A stretch of 64,000 nt of DNA from Butyribacter intestini (lineage in GTDB: Bacteria > Bacillota > Clostridia > Lachnospirales > Lachnospiraceae). A program made the position numbers and the translations under genes. The first letter of the stretch is position 1. Every line of letters starts with the position of its first letter. A model generated the notes under the pieces. It was not told the DNA's origin. It saw only the letters and a list, made by a program, of their open reading frames with translations, and searched no databases. Location: positions 510,437 to 574,436 of the forward strand of contig LLKB01000001.1 of the NCBI GenBank assembly GCA_001414325.1. The letters run 5' to 3'. Of the stretch, positions 22,805-29,908 are shown piece after piece.

Positions 22805-22975
22805 AAGAATCACTCCTTTTTTTATAATAACAAATAAAAAGGTTGCACCACTTAGTATTGCATTTAATACTAGGCATAAACTCATCAGAACAAGAGCGCC
22901 GCTTCCTGTTAATACATAAATTATGTATTTCGTTGTTGATAGGATAACATATAACGAAGAAAAAGGAAAGAATAA
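22805..22975. promoter_or_regulatory. Regulatory gap with two perfect inverted repeats
   Basis: No plus-strand gene. TAGTATT (22853-22859)/AATACTA (22866-22872) and AATACATAA-A-TTATGTATT (22911-22929) are perfect inverted repeats between the minus-strand small gene and the plus-strand hydrolase gene. They look like operators for divergent control. No clear -35/-10 pair was found. Confidence 0.45.
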
Positions 22976-23698
22976 ATGAAATTGATTTGTTTAGGCAGTT
23001 CGTCAGCAGGCAACTGTTATCTCCTAGAGAATGAAACAGAATGTCTGATGATTGAATGTGGGATACCGATTAAAGAGGTTAAAAAGGTAATGAATTTCAA
23101 CATACGGAAGATTGTGGGGTGCGTTGCAACGCACCGTCACAATGACCATATAGGGCATTTAGAAGATGTTCTGAAATGCGGTATTCCAATATACACAAAT
23201 GATGAAACAGTAGAAGCGGTAGAGGTTATATATGGAGAGTTGTTACATGGTGTTCCGGAGAAAAGACCTTTTACGCTTGGAAACTTTAAAATCACTCCGT
23301 TTTATGTACCGCACGATGATACACCATGTTATGCATATCAAATATGTCATGAGGAAATAGGAAAACTCCTATTCCTCACAGATTTGGAGTATTGCAAATA
23401 CAGATTTAAAGATGTCAATCAGATAATGATTGAAGCAAATTATTCAAAAGATATTATAAATCAAGATAATCCAAATTTTGACCATGTATGCAGAGGTCAT
23501 ATGGAATTAGGAACAACACTTGATTTTCTGAACACAAATGATAATCCATCGTTGATGAATGTGGTGCTTTTGCACCTTAGCGATTCTAACTCCAATTCGG
23601 AGTATTTTTCACAAAAGACAAAAGAACTCATTCCGAGGGCAAATGTTTATGTTGCTGACAAGGGAATGGAAATTGAACTGAATAAGGAGCCGTTTTAG
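22976..23698 (+). CDS. Metallo-beta-lactamase-fold hydrolase, YycJ/WalJ-like, phage-encoded
   Basis: A 240-aa MBL-fold protein. The N-terminal LGSSSAGNCYLLE motif and the metal site THRHNDHIGH near residues 52-61 (His-x-His-x-Asp-His type) identify the family; later ligands are VPHDDT near 111, FLTDLEY near 133 and LLHLSDSNS near 199. The similar N-terminal signature LCICSSSxGNC-type is shared with WalJ, which is also encoded at 52690 in this window. Known family members act as nucleases or phosphodiesterases; phage copies sit in replication modules. Substrate unknown. Confidence 0.85.
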   Translation: MKLICLGSSSAGNCYLLENETECLMIECGIPIKEVKKVMNFNIRKIVGCVATHRHNDHIGHLEDVLKCGIPIYTNDETVEAVEVIYGELLHGVPEKRPFTLGNFKITPFYVPHDDTPCYAYQICHEEIGKLLFLTDLEYCKYRFKDVNQIMIEANYSKDIINQDNPNFDHVCRGHMELGTTLDFLNTNDNPSLMNVVLLHLSDSNSNSEYFSQKTKELIPRANVYVADKGMEIELNKEPF

Positions 23699-23720
23699 AA
23701 AAGGAAAGGATGTGTGCATT

Positions 23721-23942
23721 ATGGCAAAATTTAAGGTAAGACAGGACGCTGATTATTTAATGGGGCATTTAAGATATGGTCACAGAGAGGGCGTTATTGA
23801 AGCAAATTCAGTAGAAGATGCTTTGAATAAATTACAAAATGAGGGATATACAGATTATCTTGATTTGGTAGTAGATGATTATGAGGTAGAGGATGTAAAT
23901 TATGGTTCTAATCCATTTAAGATTGACCCAGTGGAGGAGTAG
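23721..23942 (+). CDS. Small acidic phage protein (73 aa)
   Basis: ATG at 23721 is chosen because AAGGAAAGGA lies 10 bp upstream; the GTG at 23712 is too close. The protein has KFKVRQDADYLMGHLRYGHR, then a VIEANSVEDALNKLQNEGYT unit and an acidic beta end. This recalls small DpnD/PcfM-like or antirestriction-associated folds, but no family can be fixed. It lies 2 bp before ssb. Confidence 0.5.
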   Translation: MAKFKVRQDADYLMGHLRYGHREGVIEANSVEDALNKLQNEGYTDYLDLVVDDYEVEDVNYGSNPFKIDPVEE

Positions 23943-23944
23943 CT

Positions 23945-24394
23945 ATGAATAAAGTAATTTTAATGGGCAGGCTGACAAGAGACCCTGAAATCAGATATGC
24001 CAACAATGAGAATAACACTTGCATTGCTAACTATACATTAGCAGTTGACCGCAGATTTAAGCGTCAGGGTGATGAGCAGACCGCAGATTTTATTCGTTGT
24101 GTTGCAATGGGTAAAAATGGAGAGTTTGCTGAAAAGTATCTGCATCAGGGAATAAAAATTGTAGTGGAAGGTCGTATTCAGACCGGAAGCTATACCAACA
24201 AGGATGGGAATAAAGTTTATACAACAGATGTGGTTGTTGAGTCTCATGAGTTTGCAGAGAGCAAGGCAGCAAGTGGACAGAATGGAAATCAGAGTTCATC
24301 TGCACCAACAAGACCAGAACCTGCTTCAGCAGACAGTAATGGGTTTATGAATATTCCAGATAGTATTGATGAAGAATTACCATTTAAGGCATGA
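23945..24394 (+). CDS. ssb: Single-stranded DNA-binding protein
   Basis: A 149-aa SSB with all family landmarks: MNKVILMGRLTRDPEIRY, NYTLAVDRRFKRQ, DFIRCVAMGKNGEFAEKYL, IKIVVEGRIQTGSYTNKDG and TTDVVVESHEF in residues 1-105. A Gln/Ser/Pro-rich linker and the acidic tip DEELPFKA follow. The tip recruits replication and repair proteins. It coats single-stranded DNA during phage replication and recombination. The host gene is expected elsewhere in the chromosome. Confidence 0.95.
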   Translation: MNKVILMGRLTRDPEIRYANNENNTCIANYTLAVDRRFKRQGDEQTADFIRCVAMGKNGEFAEKYLHQGIKIVVEGRIQTGSYTNKDGNKVYTTDVVVESHEFAESKAASGQNGNQSSSAPTRPEPASADSNGFMNIPDSIDEELPFKA

Positions 24395-24475
24395 CCGTAA
24401 AGTCACAAAACTATTAAATTATATCAAAGTGCTTTGAAATAGTAACTATAAATAAAGCAACAGAAAGGATTACAT

Positions 24476-24904
24476 ATGGAAATAAGTTTACATGATGTAG
24501 CGGGCGGAGCATTGCAGGAAAAAGTCAATCAGGCTTTTGAGCAGGTCATGAAGAATATGCAGGATCCAAATACTCCGTGGAAGAATAAAAGAAAGATAAA
24601 TCTTACGCTTACATTTATACAGAATGAAGATAGGACAGATTGTACCTGTGATATTTCGGTAGACACAAAGTTGGCAGCAGTTAAGCCGGTCAGTACAAAG
24701 TTTTGTACGGAGAAAGATGTATCTACTGGTGAGATTTTTGCACAGGAATATGGTCCGGGCATTAGGGGGCAGATGTCATTTAAAGATGTAGAGCAGAACA
24801 CAGAAGATAAGACGGTTGAGGTAGATGGAAATATTGTTGATACAGAAACCGGAGAAGTTGTGAAAGATAGTGTGATAGATTTAAGAGCCGCAAAACAGGC
24901 GTAA
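24476..24904 (+). CDS. Phage protein of the replication region, replication-terminator-protein-like annotation class
   Basis: A 142-aa protein beginning MEISLHDVAGGALQEKVNQA, with DPNTPWKNKRKINLTLTF as second landmark and an acidic C-terminus. Proteins with this N-terminal pattern are common in Firmicutes phages and are often labelled replication terminator protein, but I know of no experiment supporting that. It precedes a DUF2303-like gene and the nuclease in a stable gene order. ATG behind GAAAGGATTACAT. Confidence 0.55.
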   Translation: MEISLHDVAGGALQEKVNQAFEQVMKNMQDPNTPWKNKRKINLTLTFIQNEDRTDCTCDISVDTKLAAVKPVSTKFCTEKDVSTGEIFAQEYGPGIRGQMSFKDVEQNTEDKTVEVDGNIVDTETGEVVKDSVIDLRAAKQA

Positions 24905-24920
24905 AGAAAGGTAGGTAAAT

Positions 24921-25637
24921 ATGATTAAAGAAGCATTACAGTATATCGTTGGGTTAAGTGAGCCAAAAATAAAGGAGGTAGATGGGGAAAAATATTCGGA
25001 CAAGCCATTACATCGTATCTGTCATAATCCAAAGGCAACAGTAATTGAACTGACAACTCTTTGTAGTTTGGTTGATTACATCAAATCAAAGTCTGATACT
25101 ATGGAAGAAAAAATGATTGTCCATGTAGTAAGTCCTACCAAGGTAAAACTTTATTCTAATTTGGATTTGGACAGGGTTCGCGAATATATGGTAGAGGTTA
25201 ATGCGGAGCTTCCACAGTTTCCGTTCAACAGATTTGTTGACCATGAAAACTTTATCGTTGGTGTGCAGTCAAAGTTTATTCCAAATAATGACTCAGAGCT
25301 GCTTTTGAAGTTTGCAGGAACAGTAGAGGGTGGAACGATTGCTGACTACGGAGATGATGGAGTATCGCAGAAAGCTACAGTTAAGACAGGACTTGCATCT
25401 AAGAGTGATGCAATAATTCCAAGTCCGGTTACTTTAAAGCCATATCGAACCTTTACAGAGGTGGAGCAGCCTGAAAGTCAGTTTGTTTTCCGTATGAAAG
25501 AGTATAAAAATGAGGGCGTACAGTGTGCTTTATTTGAAGCTGATGGAGGTGCATGGAGACTTAATGCGATGGCAAATATCAAAGAGTATTTGGAGCATGA
25601 GCTGAGTGACTTAGAGCAGTTTACTGTGATTGCATAA
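24921..25637 (+). CDS. DUF2303-like phage protein
   Basis: A 238-aa protein. The C-terminal half has LKPYRTFTEVEQPESQFVFR, then CALFEADGGAWRLNAMANIK, resembling the conserved end of DUF2303 proteins of phage replication regions. The N-terminal half contains HNPKATVIELTTLCSLVDYI. No enzymatic motif is visible. The function of the family is unknown to me. It lies between SSB-associated genes and the nuclease. ATG behind GAAAGGTAGG. Confidence 0.6.
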   Translation: MIKEALQYIVGLSEPKIKEVDGEKYSDKPLHRICHNPKATVIELTTLCSLVDYIKSKSDTMEEKMIVHVVSPTKVKLYSNLDLDRVREYMVEVNAELPQFPFNRFVDHENFIVGVQSKFIPNNDSELLLKFAGTVEGGTIADYGDDGVSQKATVKTGLASKSDAIIPSPVTLKPYRTFTEVEQPESQFVFRMKEYKNEGVQCALFEADGGAWRLNAMANIKEYLEHELSDLEQFTVIA

Positions 25638-25697
25638 GATTTGCATTATTTTATAAAAGGGGCAGTCCGATGGCTGCCCTGTGATAAGGAGTATTTG

Positions 25698-26300
25698 ATG
25701 ATTATCTTGGAGGATATGGGACAGAAAGAGGAAAAACACACGGCTAAAAATCAATGGTTTTATGAAAATGGTATTGATGTTATGCGTGTACCGCTTCCTG
25801 TCGGAGATTATATCATTGCAAATGATAAAGCTATGAATGTGTTGGAACGCAAGGAAAAACGAAATGTTAGACCAAAGAAGATGGATTTTCTTGGTACATA
25901 CTCTGTAGCAGTAGACACAAAAGAGAATATAGGTGAGATAGTCAATAATATTTGTGGTAAATCACATGACAGATTTCGTGACGAATGTGTATTAGCACAG
26001 AACAACGGAGTGCAGTTATATATTCTTGTGGAGAATGAAGATGGAGTAACCTGCATTGATGATTTATCAAAATGGGAAAATCCTAGATTATATCGTTACA
26101 ATAAGATTAAATTTATGCACAATCTTGGAAAATGGCAGCATATAGCATTGCCAAAAAGACCACCAACAAAAGGTGAAACACTCGCGAAAGCAATGGTTAC
26201 TATGGAAAAGGAATATGGAGTACGCTTTATGTTCTGCCATCCTGATGAAGCAGGGGCTACAGTTGTTGAATTATTGGAAGGAATCAAAGATGACGGATGA
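25698..26300 (+). CDS. ERCC4-type nuclease
   Basis: A 200-aa protein; ATG at 25698 fits the ATAAGGAG site at 25683-25690, while a TTG at 25641 would add 19 residues without a ribosome site. The ERCC4 nuclease pattern is visible: an acidic residue in LEDMGQKEEKH, VPLPVGDYIIAN near residue 40, and VLERKEKRN as the ERKxxxD-like site (Asp replaced by a later KKMDF). AVDTKENIGEIVNNICGKSH, then FRDECVLAQNNGVQLYILVE, match phage members. It probably cuts branched or nicked DNA in phage recombination. It overlaps the sigma-like gene by 11 bp. Confidence 0.75.
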   Translation: MIILEDMGQKEEKHTAKNQWFYENGIDVMRVPLPVGDYIIANDKAMNVLERKEKRNVRPKKMDFLGTYSVAVDTKENIGEIVNNICGKSHDRFRDECVLAQNNGVQLYILVENEDGVTCIDDLSKWENPRLYRYNKIKFMHNLGKWQHIALPKRPPTKGETLAKAMVTMEKEYGVRFMFCHPDEAGATVVELLEGIKDDG

Positions 26301-26811
26301 ACAAAGAAAGCTAGTAGAAGATAATCACTCGCTTATATATCTTGTTATTAACAACATGGGGTTATCTGTAGAAGATAATTATGATATAGCAGCTATTGGC
26401 TTGTGTAATGCTGCTATAGGATATGATTCAAGGAAATATACATTTTCCACATTTGCTTACAAGTGCATAAAGAATGAGATAATGAAAGATTTTGCAGCGA
26501 AGAAAAGGCAGAAACGAATATTAGATAGTAATCTTATAAGTTATGATGCACCATTACGATTAAAGCACGATGATGGAGAGGAAATTACTCTTTTGGAACA
26601 GATAAAGTCAGCAGAATCTGTTGAGAGTGAAGCTATAAGCAGGATAATGTATGCAGAAGTTGTACAGGAATTAGGAAAAACAGATGGAAAAGTGTTGAAA
26701 TTCTTTGAAATTGGTCTTAAGCAACGGGAAATCGCTGAAATAATGGGTGTGACCCAGGCGAATGTTTCCAGAGTAAAAAGGCGGGTAGAAAAGATGTTAT
26801 GTTGTGATTGA
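26290..26811 (+). CDS. Sigma-70-family-like phage regulator
   Basis: A 173-aa protein; start ATGACGGATGAA at 26290, overlapping the nuclease gene, with GGAAGGAATC upstream. Region 2 is seen as IYLVINNMGLSVEDNYDIAA, GLCNAAIGYD and KYTFSTFAYKCIKNEIMKDF; region 4 as VLKFFEIGLKQREIAEIMGV, TQANVSRVKRRVEKML. Region 3 is absent, as in short phage sigma-like factors. It may switch on late genes after early expression. Promoters recognised by it are not identified. Confidence 0.85.
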   Translation: MTDEQRKLVEDNHSLIYLVINNMGLSVEDNYDIAAIGLCNAAIGYDSRKYTFSTFAYKCIKNEIMKDFAAKKRQKRILDSNLISYDAPLRLKHDDGEEITLLEQIKSAESVESEAISRIMYAEVVQELGKTDGKVLKFFEIGLKQREIAEIMGVTQANVSRVKRRVEKMLCCD

Positions 26812-26824
26812 TTGGAGGGACATT

Positions 26825-27088
26825 ATGGCAAAACAGCAGTTAATCAATAGGACAAAATATAAGGATATTAAACGATATGATCATAATCAGATGGAACAGT
26901 TTGCACGCTCATTGTATGAAAGCGGACTTAAGGACGGGGCGGCACAGGCGATAGCAAAGACAGAATCCAGTAAAAAGCAGATGGATTTTGATTTGCTCAC
27001 AGAAAAGTTACTTTCAATTAAAGGTATTGGAGCTGTTAAGGCAGAGCAGATTGTAAGTGTTGTGAAAGAAGTCATGGAAAATGAGTAA
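26825..27088 (+). CDS. Small phage protein with helix-hairpin-helix-like end (87 aa)
   Basis: ATG at 26825 behind GGAGGGACATT. A basic N-terminal half (NRTKYKDIKRYDHNQMEQFA) is followed by a helical region and a C-terminal LLSIKGIGAVKAEQIVSVVK stretch that fits a helix-hairpin-helix DNA-binding motif (GIGxxKAxxI). The partner or DNA target is unknown. Confidence 0.55.
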   Translation: MAKQQLINRTKYKDIKRYDHNQMEQFARSLYESGLKDGAAQAIAKTESSKKQMDFDLLTEKLLSIKGIGAVKAEQIVSVVKEVMENE

Positions 27089-27102
27089 CAGGCGAGGCCA
27101 AT

Positions 27103-27266
27103 ATGATAGATGAAAAGAAAATGATTAAAAAGTTAAAAAAAATCGGATTGATATTTTTGTAAAAGAGCATCCTGATAAACAGGATGGTTTGGGCGTACAG
27201 ATTATCAAAGAATTTATACATATGTTGCAGCTTGAAGCTAAAGAACAGGCAAAAAGAAAGGAATAA
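27103..27266 (+). pseudogene. Small phage gene with a frameshift in an A8 run
   Basis: ATG at 27103 opens a frame that stops at a TAA after 19 codons. The frame obtained by adding one base in the A8 run (27135-27142) continues to a TAA at 27264-27266 and gives a coherent 54-aa product ending IIKEFIHMLQLEAKEQAKRK. The two halves clearly belong together. It is either a real inactivating slip, slippage-controlled expression, or a base-calling error in a homopolymer. Confidence 0.5.
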
Positions 27267-27355
27267 CGAGTACCCGGTAAACCGGGTTGAATGTGTAGGT
27301 GAGTAAGCACTGGCAAAAAAGGATTTGAGTAGTTGTAGTTAAGGGTTGTAAAGCA

Positions 27356-27383
27356 TATAAAAAGCACCTAATTTGTTAGGTGC
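27356..27383 (-). terminator. Terminator of the minus-strand tRNA-like gene
   Basis: GCACCTAA/TTAGGTGC stem (27383-27376 and 27371-27364) with a 4-base loop, followed on the minus strand by TTTTTATAT. It begins five bases after the 3' end of the tRNA-like sequence. Confidence 0.8.
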
Positions 27384-27387
27384 AGTA

Positions 27388-27470
27388 CATTCGTAGCGGG
27401 ACTCGAACCCGCACATCATTAAGATAATAGTTTGGCAAACTATCGCGTCTACCAATTCCGCCATACGCTC
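27388..27470 (-). tRNA. Chimeric class II tRNA: leucine-type body, anticodon GCC (Gly), imperfect acceptor stem
   Basis: An 83-nt tRNA fold. Positions 8-26 read TGGCGGAATTGGTAGACGCG, the signature D-arm of bacterial tRNA-Leu. The anticodon stem ATAGT/ACTAT holds loop TTGCCAA with anticodon GCC, which reads glycine GGC. A 14-nt class II variable arm follows, then a canonical T-arm GCGGG-TTCGAGT-CCCGC. The acceptor pairs at 4-7 but has G-U at 1-72 and mismatches A-A and G-A at 2-71 and 3-70; the discriminator is G and no CCA is encoded. It has its own promoter and terminator, so it is transcribed. It may be a decaying tRNA, or an unusual RNA that could place leucine or serine at Gly codons or have a regulatory role. 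Confidence 0.75.
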
Positions 27471-27498
27471 ATATGAGATGTACATAAAGTACTATTAT

Positions 27499-27527
27499 TT
27501 TATACCATAAAAATAAAAAAATGTAAA
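27499..27527 (-). promoter_or_regulatory. Strong promoter of the tRNA-like gene
   Basis: On the minus strand TTTACA (27527-27522), 17-bp spacer ending TGG, then TATAAA (27504-27499); the TGN makes an extended -10. The expected start is about 20 nt upstream of the tRNA 5' end. Confidence 0.75.
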
Positions 27528-27541
27528 GATATTATAAATAG

Positions 27542-27594
27542 AAAGGAGTCGGAACTCTGGCCAGAGTGAAGATGCATCGGTTCCTTTAAAAGAC
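27542..27594 (+). promoter_or_regulatory. Structured leader of the adenine methylase gene
   Basis: AAAGGA (27542-27547) can pair with TCCTTT (27582-27587), and GGAAC (27551-27555) with GTTCC (27580-27584), around a 12-bp palindrome CTCTGGCCAGAG (27555-27566). No ribosome site lies close to the ATG at 27595; the only AAAGGAG is 48 bp upstream and inside this structure. Translation may be controlled by folding. Confidence 0.4.
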
Positions 27595-28428
27595 ATGAGA
27601 GCAGTATTAAAATATCCAGGAAGTAAATGGAATATAGCGTCACAGTTGGTGGAAATGATACCGGAACATCACAGCTATGTAGAACCGTTTTTCGGAAGTG
27701 GAGCAGTTTTATTCAATAAGCCAGTATCTGATATTGAGACAATCAATGATTTAGCACATGATGTTGTGAATCTTTTTAGGTGTATACAAGAGGATGCAGC
27801 TCGATTAGCTACAATGGTAATTACTACACCTTTTAGCCGTGAAAAATATGAAGATACATATAAGTTAGATATATGGGAAGTAATGATGCCCGATGAACCA
27901 TATCATAAGGCATTGAGATTTCTAATTCAGTGTTGGCAGGGACACGGATTTCGCACCAATGACAGTAAGGTTGGCTGGAAAAATGATGTGCAGGGCAGGG
28001 AAAGAGCCTATGCGTTATGGAATTGGTATCGATTACCAGAGTGGATTATTGACATAGCGGAGAGACTTCGTAGGGTACAGATTGAAAATCGTCCAGCATT
28101 GGAAGTTATTAAGAGATTTGATTATGAAAATGTATTTATGTACTTAGACCCGCCATATTTATTGAATACTAGGGCAGGGAAGCAATATAAGCATGAAATG
28201 TCAGATACAGAACATGAGGAATTGTTAAAAGCAATAGTAAACAGTAAAGCAAAAATTATGATTTCAGGATATGAATCAGACTTATATAACGAATATCTTA
28301 AGAAATGGCATAAAGCAACATTTAATAGCTGTGCAGAACATGGCAAAAAAAGAATTGAAGTCGTGTGGATGAATTATCAAAAGGGACAGATGACTTTAAA
28401 GGATTATGTTACAAGGGGGCAATTATGA
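27595..28428 (+). CDS. D12-class DNA adenine-N6 methyltransferase (Dam-like)
   Basis: A 277-aa adenine methylase. Motif X/I region KYPGSKWNIA and VEPFFGSGAVLF (AdoMet binding) are at residues 5-42, and the catalytic DPPY is in MYLDPPYLLN near residue 184. The length is normal for phage Dam enzymes. The recognition sequence cannot be read from the protein; GATC is common in the class. No restriction enzyme is nearby, so it probably protects phage DNA or times replication. It overlaps the cytosine methylase gene by 4 bp (ATGA). Its start has no close ribosome site. Confidence 0.9.
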   Translation: MRAVLKYPGSKWNIASQLVEMIPEHHSYVEPFFGSGAVLFNKPVSDIETINDLAHDVVNLFRCIQEDAARLATMVITTPFSREKYEDTYKLDIWEVMMPDEPYHKALRFLIQCWQGHGFRTNDSKVGWKNDVQGRERAYALWNWYRLPEWIIDIAERLRRVQIENRPALEVIKRFDYENVFMYLDPPYLLNTRAGKQYKHEMSDTEHEELLKAIVNSKAKIMISGYESDLYNEYLKKWHKATFNSCAEHGKKRIEVVWMNYQKGQMTLKDYVTRGQL

Positions 28429-29204
28429 TTAACGGAGAATTGATAGTTGACAATTTCGCTGGCGGTGGTGGTGCCAGTACCGGTATTGAAATTGCCACGG
28501 GAAAAAGTGTTGACATTGCAATCAATCATGACATAGAAGCAATTCGGATGCATAAAGCAAATCATCCGCATACAAAACATTATTGTGAAAATGTATGGGA
28601 AGTTGACCCTGTCAAAGCTTGCGAAGGACATCCTGTCGGACTTGCATGGTTTTCGCCTGACTGTAAACATTTTTCAAAAGCAAAAGGTGGTAAACCTGTA
28701 GAAAAGAATATCCGTGGTCTTGCATGGGTGGTCTTGAAATGGGCGGCTCTTGTAAGACCTAGAGTTATTATGCTAGAGAATGTAGAAGAATTTCAGACAT
28801 GGGGGCCATGTGTTCCTATTCGTGATAAAAAGACTGGGCGTGTGATTGTAAATACAACAGAAAAATATGAAAAAAACAGGATTGCTGAGCCGGGAGAAGT
28901 TGTACCGGTCAATATGCAGATATTTCAGCCTGACCCTAAAAGAAAGGGTCAGACATACAGAAGATGGAGAAAGCAACTTGAAGCACTCGGATATGAAATT
29001 GATACAAGAGAACTTGTTGCGGCAGATTATGGAGCGCCGACTATGAGAAAACGCTTTTTTATGATTGCAAGATGTGACGGGAAACCTATTACATGGCCGG
29101 AGCCAACACATGCTCAGAGGAATAGTGAAAAAGTAAAAGCTGGATTGTTAAAACCATATGTAGGTGCATATACACAGCTTGAGTTGCTAGAAAGCGAGGG
29201 ATGA
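28425..29204 (+). CDS. C5-cytosine DNA methyltransferase, apparently C-terminally shortened
   Basis: A 259-aa protein; ATG at 28425 overlaps the upstream stop (ATGA) and follows AAGGGGG. Motif I is VDNFAGGGGASTG, motif IV SPDCKHFSKAKGG with the catalytic Cys, motif VI IMLENVEEF, and motif VIII TMRKRFFMIA. The protein ends soon after motif VIII (WPEPTH...). The target-recognition domain and motifs IX and X, usually another 80-150 residues, are missing; the next gene starts 2 bp later in another family. It is either inactive, needs a partner, or has lost its end by recombination. Confidence 0.85.
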   Translation: MINGELIVDNFAGGGGASTGIEIATGKSVDIAINHDIEAIRMHKANHPHTKHYCENVWEVDPVKACEGHPVGLAWFSPDCKHFSKAKGGKPVEKNIRGLAWVVLKWAALVRPRVIMLENVEEFQTWGPCVPIRDKKTGRVIVNTTEKYEKNRIAEPGEVVPVNMQIFQPDPKRKGQTYRRWRKQLEALGYEIDTRELVAADYGAPTMRKRFFMIARCDGKPITWPEPTHAQRNSEKVKAGLLKPYVGAYTQLELLESEG

Positions 29205-29205
29205 C

Positions 29206-29904
29206 ATGGCAGAAAAAAGAATGTTTTCCAGAGAAGTAGTGGAAAGTGATGATTTTTTAGAACTTCCATTGTCAGCACAGGGATTTTATTTGCACATTTG
29301 CATGGAAGCGGATGATGATGGGTTTGTGAATAATGCAAATCGAATACGCAAGGTAGTTGAAGCGTCACAGGAAGATTACCAAATATTGTTTGACAAAGGC
29401 TATCTGTTAAAAATGTCGAATGGCTTGGTAGTGGTGGCACATTGGCGGATATGCAATACCATACGAAAAGACAGGTATAAGCCTACTGTGCATCAGAGTG
29501 AATACAAGAAATTAAAGGTTTGCGACAATGTATATACTCTTGTCTGCAAAGAGGGAAAAACGGCAGAACCAGTTGTTGATATTCCACAGGTTAAGGTTGT
29601 AGAGAAGTTTGAGGAATTTTGGAAAGCATATCCGAGAAAAGAGCACAAGGCAATGGCAGAGCAAGAGTATGCAATGTTGATTATGCAGGGTATTTCCGAA
29701 GATATGTTGATTGCTTCAGCAAAAGCGTATGCAAAGGATAAAGCTGGTGAAAATCAAAAGTATTTGAATTGTCCGGACACATGGCTGCGTAAAAATATTT
29801 TTACGGATTATGAGGTTAAGGAAAAAGAAGCTGATACAGGACCAGAGCAGAGAGGGCATGGAGATGATGAACCGGCAATGAATTACTGGGATGCAAAGGA
29901 GTAG
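29206..29904 (+). CDS. Phage replication protein, DnaD-like organiser type
   Basis: A 232-aa protein. The N-terminal 110 residues look like a winged-helix replisome organiser: MFSREVVESDDFLELPLSAQ, ICMEADDDGFVNN and HWRICNTIRKDRYKPT. The C-terminal part has VVEKFEEFWKAYPRKEHKAM and the following helices, the DnaT/DnaD-like unit common in phage replication proteins that load helicase. A disordered acidic tail follows. The primase-helicase gene starts right after, consistent with a replication initiation pair. The product probably binds the phage origin. Confidence 0.7.
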   Translation: MAEKRMFSREVVESDDFLELPLSAQGFYLHICMEADDDGFVNNANRIRKVVEASQEDYQILFDKGYLLKMSNGLVVVAHWRICNTIRKDRYKPTVHQSEYKKLKVCDNVYTLVCKEGKTAEPVVDIPQVKVVEKFEEFWKAYPRKEHKAMAEQEYAMLIMQGISEDMLIASAKAYAKDKAGENQKYLNCPDTWLRKNIFTDYEVKEKEADTGPEQRGHGDDEPAMNYWDAKE

Positions 29905-29908
29905 CCGC

